DNA of 64,000 nucleotides from Verticiella alkaliphila (lineage in GTDB: Bacteria; Pseudomonadota; Gammaproteobacteria; Burkholderiales; Burkholderiaceae_B): the NCBI RefSeq assembly GCF_018904615.1, contig NZ_JADCNH010000005.1, positions 150,681-214,680 of the forward strand, written 5' to 3'. This document shows positions 18,407 through 27,373 of this stretch, in pieces. The position numbers and the translations under genes were made by a program. The notes below the pieces were generated by a model. It did not search any database. It had not been told where the DNA came from and saw nothing but the letters and a program-made list of their open reading frames with translations. The stretch's first letter is position 1. Each line of letters opens with the position of its first letter.

Positions 18407-19450
18407 ATGGCTCTGCTCTCCACCCGCCGCCGGCGATGCTTCGCCGGGTTTCTGGCCCTCCTCCTGCTCTCGACACTGGCTGGGCTGGTCTGGATCGACC
18501 GCTGGCAACGCGAGAAGATCTTCTCCATCGAACTCGGCGAACAGCGCTGGTGGCGCGAGGCGCCACCGGGCACGGAGGTGTTCGACATCGCACTGCCGGG
18601 CGGGGAATCCTTGCGCGCCTGGTATATCGGCCAGCCGCGCGCGGATGCGCCCGCCGTGCTGTACCTGCACGGCGCGCGCTGGAATCTGCACGGCACGGTG
18701 TTCCGGATGGAGCGATGGCACGAGCTGGGCTATTCGATCCTGGCGATCGATTACCGCGGCTTCGGCGCCTCGTCGCCTCGTCTGCCCTCGCAGGCGAGTG
18801 CCACCGCGGACGCCCAAGCCGCCCTCGCGGAACTCGCCCGCCGTCAGCCCGATCCGTCCCTGCGCTTCGTCTACGGCCACAGCCTGGGCGGCGCGGTGGC
18901 CGCGCAATTGGCGACCCAACAGGATGCCCCGCCCTTCGCCGGCCTGATCCTGGAATCCACCTTCACCAATGTGCGCGACATGATCGGCACGACGCGCTGG
19001 GACGAGATCCCCGGCCTGGGGTTGCTGGTGACCCAGCCCTTCGACTCCACCGCGGCGCTGGCCCGTCTGCATGTGCCCTTGCTCGTGCTGCATGGGACGG
19101 CCGACCGCGTGGTACCGGTGGACATGAGCGACGCGCTCATCAACGCTGCCGGTGGCGCGGGCGGGCTGCGCCGCCTGGCGCAGTTCGAGGGTGCCTCGCA
19201 CTCGGGCGCCAGCCGCAGCGCAGGCTATGCCGAAGCGGTGCAGCAGTTCGTGCGGGATGCGCGGGCGCGTACGCCGGCAAGCCAGCCAGCCGCGCACGCG
19301 GGTAGGAGGCCGCCCTGCCAGGCCTGCCCGGCCGCGTCCGCGGGACGCCGGCCTCTAGCGCGCCCTGCATTCACCCGCGCGCCGGCACTCGGGCATAGCC
19401 CGCCCATGCCGAACCATTGCGCTCGCGCAGCGCCGCCCGCAGCAGCGTGA
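18407..19450 (+). CDS. Membrane-anchored alpha/beta hydrolase
   Basis: Serine hydrolase of the alpha/beta fold, BEM46/YfhR-like. An N-terminal hydrophobic segment (about residues 12-30) anchors it to the membrane or acts as an uncleaved signal. The nucleophile is in YGHSLGG, the acid in HGTADRVVP and the histidine in GASHSG. The hydrolase fold ends near residue 285. The last 60 or so residues are Arg/Ala/Pro-rich, do not look like a domain, and overlap the convergent LysR gene by 80 nt. They may come from a lost stop codon or an undetected frameshift near 19280. Substrate unknown. Confidence 0.82.
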   Translation: MALLSTRRRRCFAGFLALLLLSTLAGLVWIDRWQREKIFSIELGEQRWWREAPPGTEVFDIALPGGESLRAWYIGQPRADAPAVLYLHGARWNLHGTVFRMERWHELGYSILAIDYRGFGASSPRLPSQASATADAQAALAELARRQPDPSLRFVYGHSLGGAVAAQLATQQDAPPFAGLILESTFTNVRDMIGTTRWDEIPGLGLLVTQPFDSTAALARLHVPLLVLHGTADRVVPVDMSDALINAAGGAGGLRRLAQFEGASHSGASRSAGYAEAVQQFVRDARARTPASQPAAHAGRRPPCQACPAASAGRRPLARPAFTRAPALGHSPPMPNHCARAAPPAAA

Positions 19451-20315
19451 GAAAGCGCTCGGCCGCCGGCGCGAGCGAGCGGCCGTGCTGGGTGACCACC
19501 GAGACGTCGCGCGAGACCCGGGGCACCAACATCCGGATCACCAGGTCCGGATGGGCCGGCACGCTGGCATAGGCAGAGGGCAGGATCGCGGCGGCCTCCC
19601 CGCTGCGTGCGAGCCACAGCGCGGTCGACAGAAACGACACCTCGTTGACGACCTCCAGCGCCACGCCCGCCCGGCTCGCAGCCAGATCGACCAGCGGGCG
19701 CACGCCGTAGCCGGGCCGCCCCGCCACGACAGGGTGCCCCGCCAGATCCCGCCAGCGGACGGTGGCTCGCGCCGCCAGCGGATGGTCGTCGCGGCACACG
19801 AGACACAACACGTCGCGCACGAGGGGGGTCAGGTCCACTTCGCCGCCCGCGCGCTCGGGCGTGCCGATGCCGAAGTCCACGTGCCCGCCCACCACGCGCG
19901 ACAGGAACTGGTCCGGCGCGCAATCATCGATCTGCACGCTCACGCCGGGATAGTCGGCCCGGAACCTCGGCAGCACCAGCGGGATCAGCATGCCGGCCAG
20001 CGTGGGCGTGATGGCCACGCTCACCCGCCCGCGCGTCAAGGCCGACAGCCCTGCCGCGCCGGCACCCAGCAGATCCACGTCCCGCAGGATGCGCTCGATC
20101 ACCACAGCGGCCTCCTCGCCTGCGTCCGTGGGTTGCAGGGATCGCGTGGTCCGATCGAAGAGCCGCACGCCCAGGCCGTCCTCGAGCTGGCGCACCAGCA
20201 CGCTCACTGTGGATTGCGTGACAAAGAGCTGCTCGGCCGCGGCGCGCAACTTGCGCAGCTGGTACACCGCGAGGAACGCGCGCATCTGACGCACACTGGG
20301 AACGAAACGGCGCAT
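19371..20315 (-). CDS. LysR-family transcriptional regulator
   Basis: 314-residue LysR-type regulator. The winged helix-turn-helix is at residues about 8-67 (LRAAAEQLFVTQSTVSVLVR, then LFDRTTRSLQPTDAG), and a type-2 periplasmic-binding-like effector domain follows from about 95. It is divergent from the amidohydrolase gene, with 92 nt between the two starts, so it probably controls the amidohydrolase-Bug pair and itself. The effector is unknown but may be an aromatic acid, judging by its neighbour. Length and domain layout are normal. Confidence 0.92.
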   Translation of the reverse strand: MRRFVPSVRQMRAFLAVYQLRKLRAAAEQLFVTQSTVSVLVRQLEDGLGVRLFDRTTRSLQPTDAGEEAAVVIERILRDVDLLGAGAAGLSALTRGRVSVAITPTLAGMLIPLVLPRFRADYPGVSVQIDDCAPDQFLSRVVGGHVDFGIGTPERAGGEVDLTPLVRDVLCLVCRDDHPLAARATVRWRDLAGHPVVAGRPGYGVRPLVDLAASRAGVALEVVNEVSFLSTALWLARSGEAAAILPSAYASVPAHPDLVIRMLVPRVSRDVSVVTQHGRSLAPAAERFLTLLRAALRERNGSAWAGYARVPARG

Positions 20316-20369
20316 TCGAAAAACCCGAAGAATGGTCTGGAATAATTCAATTTACGCGTTCTCGGGCGT

Positions 20370-20381
20370 GCATTCCAATGC
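20370..20381. promoter_or_regulatory. Palindrome in LysR-amidohydrolase gap
   Basis: GCATTCCAATGC, an inverted repeat with 5-nt arms and a 2-nt centre, lies 26 nt before the amidohydrolase start and inside the divergent promoter region. It could be part of a LysR binding site, but the match is short. Confidence 0.3.
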
Positions 20382-20407
20382 CTGCACAAGACATCGGAGA
20401 CTGCGCA

Positions 20408-21451
20408 ATGCCCAACCCCGCCGAACGCGGCTATCGCCGCATCGCCACTGAGGAAGCCTGGACCACGCCCGAGATCATGCAGCGCTACCAGCAGATGCTG
20501 GAGCGCGGTGATCATGGGGATCCGGGCTTCGCCAGCCTGTGGGGCTTCTTCGCGACCAGCCAGACGCCGCGCGCGCGTGACCTCTACGAACGCGTGCAGG
20601 ATCTCGAAGCACGCCGCCTGGCCGACATGGATGCGACCGGCATCGACATGCAGCTCCTGATGCTCACGGCACCCGGCGTGCAGATGTTCGATCCGGACAC
20701 GGCCTGCGCGCTGGCGGCATCGACCAACGACCAGCTCGCCGAGACCGTGCGCCGCCACCCCTCGCGCTTCGCGGGGCTCGCCGCCGTGGCGCCCCAGGCC
20801 CCGCAGGCCGCGGCAGCCGAGCTCGAGCGTGCGGTGACGCGGCTGGGCCTGAAGGGGGTGGTGATCAATTCGCACGTGAACGGCGAATACCTGGACGACG
20901 AAAAATTCTGGGACATCTTCGCCGCGGCCGAAGCCCTGGACGTGCCGGTATACATCCACCCGAACACGCCCTCGCCACAGATGATCGAGCCCTTCCTGTC
21001 GCGTTGCCTGGACGCGGCGATCTATGGCTTCGCCGCCGAGACCGGGCTGCACGTGCTGCGTCTCATCGTGGCCGGGGTCTTCGATCGCTTCCCGCGCCTG
21101 AAGATGGTGCTGGGCCACCTGGGTGAAGGCCTGCCGTACTGGCTGTATCGCGTGGATTTCATGCACGGCGGCATCGTGCGTGCGAACCGCAGCCCCGGCG
21201 TGAAGCCACTGCAACGCGCGCCCAGCGAGTACCTGCGCGAGAACTTCCACTACACCACGAGCGGCATGTGCTGGGAGCCTGCCATCACCTACGTGCAGCA
21301 GCTGATGGGACACGATCGCGTGATGTATGCGATGGACTATCCCTACCAGTTCGTGAAGGAAGAAGTCGACGCCATGGACGCCCTGCCCCTCACCCCAGCG
21401 CAGAAGCACGCGTTCTTCCAGGGCAATGCCGAGCGGGTCTTCAAGCTCTAG
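20408..21451 (+). CDS. Amidohydrolase, dihydroxybenzoate decarboxylase-like
   Basis: Metal-dependent TIM-barrel enzyme of the ACMSD/2,3-dihydroxybenzoate decarboxylase group, 347 residues. The N-terminal metal ligand glutamate is in IATEEAW, with an alanine where some relatives have histidine (as in the Aspergillus 2,3-DHBD). Further ligands are in VYIHPN, in GHLGEGLPYW with the catalytic histidine, and in MYAMDYPY. I infer non-oxidative decarboxylation or hydrolysis of an aromatic acid; the exact substrate is unknown. The ATG at 20408 has GGAGA about 8 nt upstream; an ATG at 20378 would add ten residues. It forms a unit with the Bug gene downstream. Confidence 0.82.
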   Translation: MPNPAERGYRRIATEEAWTTPEIMQRYQQMLERGDHGDPGFASLWGFFATSQTPRARDLYERVQDLEARRLADMDATGIDMQLLMLTAPGVQMFDPDTACALAASTNDQLAETVRRHPSRFAGLAAVAPQAPQAAAAELERAVTRLGLKGVVINSHVNGEYLDDEKFWDIFAAAEALDVPVYIHPNTPSPQMIEPFLSRCLDAAIYGFAAETGLHVLRLIVAGVFDRFPRLKMVLGHLGEGLPYWLYRVDFMHGGIVRANRSPGVKPLQRAPSEYLRENFHYTTSGMCWEPAITYVQQLMGHDRVMYAMDYPYQFVKEEVDAMDALPLTPAQKHAFFQGNAERVFKL

Positions 21452-21534
21452 CGCAGCATCCCGTGACATCATGACCGATCCCGGCGCGCGGCCCACGGAA
21501 CGCGCCCACAGACCGGGACGGACGAGGAGACACC

Positions 21535-22515
21535 ATGTTCGACCGACGTCATGCGCTGCGCACGATCGGTGCGGCCACCCTGGCCGCCGTGTTGCCGCTG
21601 GCGGCATCCGCTGCCGCCTATCCGGATCGGGCCATTCGCCTGATCGTCACGTTCCCCGCGGGCGGCAGCAGCGATGCGGCCGCCCGCATCGTGGCGCCGC
21701 AGCTGGCAGAGCAGCTGGGCCAGCCGGTCATCGTGGAGAACCGGCCCGGTGCGGGCGGCGGCGTGGGCCTTGATGCCGCGGCCAAATCCCCGGCAGACGG
21801 CTACACGCTGGTGCTGGCATCAGCAGGCGGCCTCACGGCCAATCCGACGCTGTACCCCAACCTTGGCTATGCGCCGGAGCGCGACTTCGCGCCCATCACG
21901 CTCTTTGGCACGAGCCCGTTGGTGCTGGTGGCGAATCCGGCGCTTGCCGCCAATGATGCGGCGGGCGTGGCACGGCTCGCCAAGGCCGAACCGGATCGAC
22001 TGTCCTACGGCTCCGGAGGCAACGGCACGGCCATGCACCTGTCGGGTGAACTCTTCAAATCCATGACGGGCAGCAAGATTCAGCACATCCCGTATCGCGG
22101 CAGCGCGCCGGCGGTGCTTGCCGCGATGTCGGGCGAAACCCAGCTTGCGATCGCGGACATCGCGAGCGTCAAGCAGCAGCTCACAGGCGGCAAGCTCAAG
22201 GCCATTGGCGTGCTGGGACCTCAGCGCAGCGCGCTCGCCCCGGAGATTCCCACGCTGGCCGAATCCGGCGTGCCAGGCTACGAGGCCGTGGGCTGGTTCG
22301 CGATCCTCGCGCCGGCAGGGACACCGGCGCCGGTGGTGGCCCGGCTGAACGAAGCCATCGTGGCTGTGCTGCAGCACCAGGAGACGCGTGAGCGCTTCGC
22401 CGCTGCCGGACTGGAGCCGTTGACGAGCACGCCTGACGCGCTGCGCGAGCTCATGCGATCGGAAACGCAGAAGTGGGCGAAAGTGATCCGCGACTCCGGT
22501 GCCAAGGTGGACTGA
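21535..22515 (+). CDS. Bug-family tripartite tricarboxylate transporter receptor
   Basis: Periplasmic solute-binding protein of the Bug/TctC family, 326 residues. Residues 1-27 are a signal peptide (two arginines, then a hydrophobic core ending ASAAA). The mature protein shows the family pattern YPDRAIRLIVTFPAGGSSD, NRPGAGGGVG and HIPYRGSAPA. GAGGAGA precedes the ATG. It follows the amidohydrolase by 83 nt. No TctA/TctB membrane genes are nearby, so it may serve a distant transporter or act in sensing. The ligand is probably a carboxylate linked to the amidohydrolase pathway (inference). Confidence 0.92.
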   Translation: MFDRRHALRTIGAATLAAVLPLAASAAAYPDRAIRLIVTFPAGGSSDAAARIVAPQLAEQLGQPVIVENRPGAGGGVGLDAAAKSPADGYTLVLASAGGLTANPTLYPNLGYAPERDFAPITLFGTSPLVLVANPALAANDAAGVARLAKAEPDRLSYGSGGNGTAMHLSGELFKSMTGSKIQHIPYRGSAPAVLAAMSGETQLAIADIASVKQQLTGGKLKAIGVLGPQRSALAPEIPTLAESGVPGYEAVGWFAILAPAGTPAPVVARLNEAIVAVLQHQETRERFAAAGLEPLTSTPDALRELMRSETQKWAKVIRDSGAKVD

Positions 22516-22617
22516 CCGCGTCCAGGAGCGGCTGCCGGCCTGACGAGCACGGATATTGCTCTAGCGCGTGCCCGCGTTCGAATGACGCGCGATCCACGCT
22601 CAGGAGCCCAGATTTCC

Positions 22618-24213
22618 ATGTCGTTGTCCCGATGGTCCGTAGCAGCTCGGCTGTATGCCGGTTTTGGCGTCATCCTGACGCTCTTGGTCGTAGTGGCGGG
22701 CATCTCCGTCGTCAAGGTCAGTGCGATCGACACGGCGCTGCGCGCCAATGCCGAGGTGCACACCGCAGTTCAACGCTACGCCATCAACTTTCGCGGCTCG
22801 GTACACGATCGCGCCATTGCGATCCGGGACGTCGTCCTGAGCGCATCGGCCGAGGAGCGGCGCCGCGAGCTCGCCAACATCCAGCAGCTTGCGCAGTTCT
22901 ATGACCAGTCGCGTAAGCCGCTGGAAGCGCTGGTGTCGGCAGACAACGTGGAGCCGGAGCTCGCCAGGCGCTACGCGGCCATTCGTGACGTCGAGGCCCG
23001 CGCCTTGCCGGTCACGGCCGCGCTGATCGCGGCTGCGGACGAGGATACCGCCATTGCCCGCGAGCAGCTCTGGAGCGAGGCACGTCCGCTCTACGTGCAA
23101 TGGCTTGCGGCCATCAACCAGCTCATCGATCTGAAGGAAGCCAACATCCAGGCGCAGAACCGGTTCGCCCTGCAGGAGGCAGGCGGATTCGTCCCGTTGA
23201 TGCTCACTGCCCTCGCGCTCGCCCTGCTGCTCAGCGCCGTGGTGGCCTGGCGCGTCGCACGCAGCATCCGGGGCCAGCTTGGCGCCGAACCCACCGCGCT
23301 GGCGGCCGTCGCAGGCCGCGTGGCGGACGGCGATCTGAGCGTCGTCATCGACACACCCAACACCCGCCGCGAGAGCGTCCTGGCATCGCTCGGAGCCATG
23401 CAACGCCACTTGGCCACGGTGGTCGCTGACGTGCGCACCGCATCGGCGGCCATGGAATCTAACGCCGAAGATCTTGCCTCGGGCAACGCCGGCCTGCTGC
23501 AGCGGACTGAGGAACAGGCGAGCAGTCTGCAGCAGACGGCCGCCTCGATGCACCAGATGACACAATCCGTGCGCAACAACGCCGACGCCGCGCAAAAGGC
23601 CACGGAGCTTGCCACGGGTGCCAGCGCCGCAGCCGGACACGGCAGCGCCGTGGTGAACGACGTCGTTGCCACCATGGACGACATCCGGGACAGTTCGCGC
23701 CGCATCGCCGATATCATCGGTGTCATCGATTCGATCGCCTTCCAGACCAACATCCTGGCTCTCAACGCTGCCGTCGAAGCCGCGCGCGCGGGCGAGCAGG
23801 GTCGGGGCTTCGCGGTGGTGGCGGCCGAAGTCCGGGCGCTGGCCCAGCGCAGTGCGCAAGCCGCTCGTGAAATCAAGGCCCTGATCGAATCGAGCGTCGG
23901 CCGCGTGGAGGACGGCGCGCAACTGGCCAGCCGGGCGGGCGAAGCCATGACGGACATCACGTCGCAAGTGCAGCGCGTCTCCGATCTCATCGCCGAGATC
24001 AGCATGGCAACCCAGCAACAAAGCGCGAGCATCGATCAGGTCAGCAGCGCCATCCAGCACCTCGACCAGTTCACGCAACAGAATGCCGCCCTGGCCCAGC
24101 AAGGCGCGGCCTCGTCGGACGATCTGCGCCGTCAGGCCGGCTCACTGAGCGAAGCCATGAAGACGTTCAGGCTCGAGATGACGCCACAGGCCCCCGCGCT
24201 CCTGCCGGCGTGA
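22618..24213 (+). CDS. Methyl-accepting chemotaxis protein
   Basis: Transmembrane chemoreceptor of 531 residues. TM1 is at about residues 10-32. A four-helix-bundle-like periplasmic domain runs to about 190, and TM2 is at about 192-212. HAMP follows, then the cytoplasmic signalling domain from about 265. The hairpin tip [20 protein letters not shown] is fully conserved. Glutamine/glutamate-rich methylation helices flank it. No NWETF-type CheR tether is at the C terminus. The start ATG (22618) has AGGAG 11 nt upstream; an upstream in-frame ATG (22582) would add 12 polar residues before TM1. No other che genes are in the window. Confidence 0.92.
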   Translation: MSLSRWSVAARLYAGFGVILTLLVVVAGISVVKVSAIDTALRANAEVHTAVQRYAINFRGSVHDRAIAIRDVVLSASAEERRRELANIQQLAQFYDQSRKPLEALVSADNVEPELARRYAAIRDVEARALPVTAALIAAADEDTAIAREQLWSEARPLYVQWLAAINQLIDLKEANIQAQNRFALQEAGGFVPLMLTALALALLLSAVVAWRVARSIRGQLGAEPTALAAVAGRVADGDLSVVIDTPNTRRESVLASLGAMQRHLATVVADVRTASAAMESNAEDLASGNAGLLQRTEEQASSLQQTAASMHQMTQSVRNNADAAQKATELATGASAAAGHGSAVVNDVVATMDDIRDSSRRIADIIGVIDSIAFQTNILALNAAVEAARAGEQGRGFAVVAAEVRALAQRSAQAAREIKALIESSVGRVEDGAQLASRAGEAMTDITSQVQRVSDLIAEISMATQQQSASIDQVSSAIQHLDQFTQQNAALAQQGAASSDDLRRQAGSLSEAMKTFRLEMTPQAPALLPA

Positions 24214-24224
24214 GCCTGCGGCCT

Positions 24225-24554
24225 TCAGGTGGCGCCAAGGCCTACCAGCGCATCGCGGATCGGTGCGGCCGACGTGGGCCGCACCAGCCGCGACACTTCC
24301 TGGCCGTCGCGAAGAAACACGAGGGTGGGCCAGAGCCTGACTCGGTAGGCACGGCCCAGCGGCCTGCCCTTGCCGTCTTCGACCTTCCAGTGCGGCACGT
24401 GGGCGAAGTCGCCAAGCGCTTCCGCCAGGGGCGGCTGCGTGGCTTTGCAATGCGGACACCAGTCCACCCCGAACTCCAGCACGAGCGGACCTCGCACTGC
24501 AGCCACATCGACCGCGGCGGGTTCGACGGCAGGAAAGTCAGAGGTGTATGCCAT
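24225..24554 (-). CDS. Thioredoxin-family protein with CPHC motif
   Basis: 109-residue cytoplasmic thioredoxin-like protein with the active site WCPHC (about residues 32-36), a DsbA-like dipeptide, and a cis-proline region LWPTLVFLRDGQ. The start ATG has AGGAG upstream and lies 8 nt beyond the stop of the SpoVR gene, so it appears to be the fourth gene of the prkA-yeaH-spoVR operon. A role in redox defence of starved or stressed cells fits that context, but this is inference. Confidence 0.85.
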   Translation of the reverse strand: MAYTSDFPAVEPAAVDVAAVRGPLVLEFGVDWCPHCKATQPPLAEALGDFAHVPHWKVEDGKGRPLGRAYRVRLWPTLVFLRDGQEVSRLVRPTSAAPIRDALVGLGAT

Positions 24555-24562
24555 GCGGTCTC

Positions 24563-26107
24563 CTAGGGGCGCAACTCACGCACCGCGCCCACGCGCCCTT
24601 CCGTGTCGACATCCTCCAGGCGCACCTTGAAGCCCCACAGGCGACCGATGTGTTTCATGACGGCATCGGTGTCTTCACTCGCGAGCGGCCGACCGCGCGA
24701 CTTCTGGTGACGCAGGACGAGCGAGCGGTCCGACTCCCGGTGATAACGCCATACCTGGATATCGGGCACGAGGGCATCGCGATTGTGCTGCTCGGCGAGC
24801 AACGAACGAATGCGCCGGTAGCCATCGTCGTCGTGGATGGCGTCGATCTCGAGCTTGGAGCGTGCCTGGTGATCGGCCACGGCGAAGAACCGGAACTCGC
24901 GAATGAGGCGCGGCGACAGGAACTGCGCGATGAAGGACTCGTCCTTGAAGTTGCGCATGGCGAAGTCGAGCGTCTTCTGCCAATCGGAGCCTGCAATGTC
25001 GGGGAACCAGCGCCGATCCTCGTCCGTGGGGTTCTCGCAGATGCGGCGGATGTCCTGCATCATCGCGAAGCCCAGCGCATATGGGTTCATGCCGCGATAG
25101 CCACGATGATCGAACCCGGGCTGTGCCACGACACTCGTGTGGCTCTGCAGGAACTCCATCATGAACCCGTCGTCCACCAGCCCCTTCTCGTACATCCGGT
25201 TGAGCAGCGTGTAGTGCCAGAACGTGGCCCAGCCTTCGTTCATGACCTTGGTCTGCATCTGCGGATAGAAGTACTGCGCGAGCCGGCGCACGATGCGCAC
25301 GATCTCCTTTTGCCACGGGGCGAGCGTGGGCGAATGCTTCTCGATGAAATAGAGCAGATTCTCTTCCGGCTCCGGCGGGAAGACTTCCGGCGCACGCGTG
25401 GCGGCCGCCGAGCCGTGCCCCACCGGCACCGTGCGCCACAGGTCGTTGTACTGCTGGCGCGCGAACTCCTCTCGGGCGGACTGGCGTGCTGCCTCCTCGC
25501 GCAGCGAGATGCGGCGCGGCCGCGTGTAGCGATCCACGCCGTGGGACATGAGCGCGTGGCAGGAATCCAGGACCGCCTCGACCTCACCGATGCCGTAGCG
25601 CTCCTCGCAACTCATGATGTAGTTGCGCGCGAACACCAGGTAGTCGAGGATGCCGTCCGCATCCGTCCACTGCCGAAAGAGGTAGTTGCCCTTGAAGAAG
25701 GAATTGTGGCCGTAGCACGCATGCGCGATCACCAGGGCCTGCATGGCCATGGTGTTCTCCTCCATCAGGTAGGAGATGCACGGATTCGAATTGATGACGA
25801 TCTCGTAGGCAAGGCCTTGCATGCCCGAGCGATACGACTGCTCGTTGCGGATGAACTCCTTGCCGTAGGACCAGTGGGGGTAACCGATGGGCAGACCCGA
25901 GGACGCATAGGCATCGAGCATCTGCTCGGACGTGATGATCTCGATCTGGTTCGGGTAGGTATCCAGACGGAATTCATCGGCCGCGAGGCGCGAGATCGCC
26001 TCGTCGTATTGCTGGACGAGCTCGAAGGTCCATTCCGAGCCCGTGGAAATGGGCTGGCGCGCCGAGGAAGGGGCCAGGGCCGACGCGCGGGATTCGATCG
26101 CATTCAT
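24563..26107 (-). CDS. ycgB: SpoVR family protein (YcgB-like)
   Basis: 514-residue SpoVR-family protein of unknown biochemical role, named after the Bacillus stage V sporulation gene but widespread in non-sporulating bacteria. Family signatures include the GYPHWSYGK segment, HACYGHNSFFKGNYLF, and NEGWATFWHYTLLNRMYEKG. The last is rich in conserved histidine, glutamate and tryptophan, which suggests a metal site. The ATG at 26105-26107 overlaps the yeaH stop. It belongs to the conserved prkA-yeaH-spoVR cluster, which in enterobacteria is induced in stationary phase and nitrogen starvation. Confidence 0.94.
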   Translation of the reverse strand: MNAIESRASALAPSSARQPISTGSEWTFELVQQYDEAISRLAADEFRLDTYPNQIEIITSEQMLDAYASSGLPIGYPHWSYGKEFIRNEQSYRSGMQGLAYEIVINSNPCISYLMEENTMAMQALVIAHACYGHNSFFKGNYLFRQWTDADGILDYLVFARNYIMSCEERYGIGEVEAVLDSCHALMSHGVDRYTRPRRISLREEAARQSAREEFARQQYNDLWRTVPVGHGSAAATRAPEVFPPEPEENLLYFIEKHSPTLAPWQKEIVRIVRRLAQYFYPQMQTKVMNEGWATFWHYTLLNRMYEKGLVDDGFMMEFLQSHTSVVAQPGFDHRGYRGMNPYALGFAMMQDIRRICENPTDEDRRWFPDIAGSDWQKTLDFAMRNFKDESFIAQFLSPRLIREFRFFAVADHQARSKLEIDAIHDDDGYRRIRSLLAEQHNRDALVPDIQVWRYHRESDRSLVLRHQKSRGRPLASEDTDAVMKHIGRLWGFKVRLEDVDTEGRVGAVRELRP

Positions 26108-27363
26108 GCCGTTTCCTTCTTGAACAGATCGCGAAAGACGGGGTAGATCTCGCTGCGCTCGCGCACGCGCCGCATGGCGAAATGTTCGGCCGTCTCGCGT
26201 TCGTACTCCACCCACAAGCTGCTGCGCCGGGTCTCGTCGGGCTCGACCACTTCGATGTAGGCGAAGTAGCGGGTCAGAGGCAGCAGCTTCTCGGACAGGT
26301 AGCGCGCGCTGCGCCCGGCATCCGCACCAAACGCATCACCATCGGTGGCCTGCGCCGCGTAGATGTTCCAGCTCGAGGACGGGTACCGATCGGCCACGAT
26401 CTCGTGCATGAGCTCGAGCGCGGAGAGCACCACCGTACCCCCACTCTTGGGATCATGAAAGAACGTATCCTCGTCGACCTCCTCGGCGTCTTCGGTATGC
26501 CGGATGAAGACGAGGTCGACCTGCTCGTAGTTGCGCGTGAGGAACAGGTACAGGAGCGTGAAGAAACGCTTGGCCAGATCCTTCTTGTTCTCGTCCATGG
26601 AGCCGGACACATCCATGAGGCAGAACATGACGGCGCGGGCCACGGGCGCGGGCTCGGCGACCCGGTGCCGATAGCGCAGATCGAGGTCGTCCAGGAAGGG
26701 CACATGGCCCAGCCGGGCGCGGCAGGCGTCGATCTCGGCATCGAGTTCAGCAAGCTCCTCGTCCGACGCCCCCCGCGCCTGCGCATCCTCGTAGGCGGTC
26801 TGGGCGCGGGCCAGCTCGCCGTTGCCGCCAGCACCCAGCGCGATGCGACGCGACAACGAGGTCTGCAACGTGCGACGCACGCTCAGCATGGAGGGCGCAC
26901 CGGTGGTGGTATACCCCGCCCGACGCAGCTTGGTGTGCTTGGTATCGCCCAGCTGATTGCGCACCAGGTTGGGCAGGGCCAAGTCCTCGAAGAAGAGCTC
27001 AAGGAACTCGGCGCGCGAGAGCGTGAAGGTGAACTGATCCACCGCATCGCCTTCGCCCTGCCCGCCCGGCTTGCCACCGCCCCCGCCGCGCGGCCGGTCG
27101 ATGGTGTCGCCGCGCGCGAACTCCTTGTTGCCCGGATGGACCATCTCGCGATCCCCGCCCTGCCCATGCCGGAACGTGGGCTCAGAGATGTCACGGGTAG
27201 GCAGGTTCACGTCCCCACCCTGGTCCATGTCGGTGATCGACCGCTCGTCCACCATCCCGCGGACAGCCTTGCGGATCTGCTCCTTGTAGCGCCGGATGAA
27301 GCGCGAGCGATTGACGGCGCTTTTGTTGCGCCCGTTCAGACGACGATCGATAAGCGAGTTCAT
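26104..27363 (-). CDS. yeaH: DUF444/YeaH protein with von Willebrand A domain
   Basis: 419-residue UPF0229 protein. The N-terminal third is basic and disordered, with a Gly-rich stretch (about residues 95-107). The C-terminal half is a VWA-type domain with a MIDAS motif in LMDVSGSMDENKK. Known to co-occur with PrkA and SpoVR; presumed partner or substrate of the PrkA kinase. Start ATG at 27361-27363, 10 nt after the prkA stop; the stop overlaps the spoVR start. Length fits the family. Confidence 0.94.
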   Translation of the reverse strand: MNSLIDRRLNGRNKSAVNRSRFIRRYKEQIRKAVRGMVDERSITDMDQGGDVNLPTRDISEPTFRHGQGGDREMVHPGNKEFARGDTIDRPRGGGGGKPGGQGEGDAVDQFTFTLSRAEFLELFFEDLALPNLVRNQLGDTKHTKLRRAGYTTTGAPSMLSVRRTLQTSLSRRIALGAGGNGELARAQTAYEDAQARGASDEELAELDAEIDACRARLGHVPFLDDLDLRYRHRVAEPAPVARAVMFCLMDVSGSMDENKKDLAKRFFTLLYLFLTRNYEQVDLVFIRHTEDAEEVDEDTFFHDPKSGGTVVLSALELMHEIVADRYPSSSWNIYAAQATDGDAFGADAGRSARYLSEKLLPLTRYFAYIEVVEPDETRRSSLWVEYERETAEHFAMRRVRERSEIYPVFRDLFKKETA

Positions 27364-27373
27364 GTGCTGCTTC

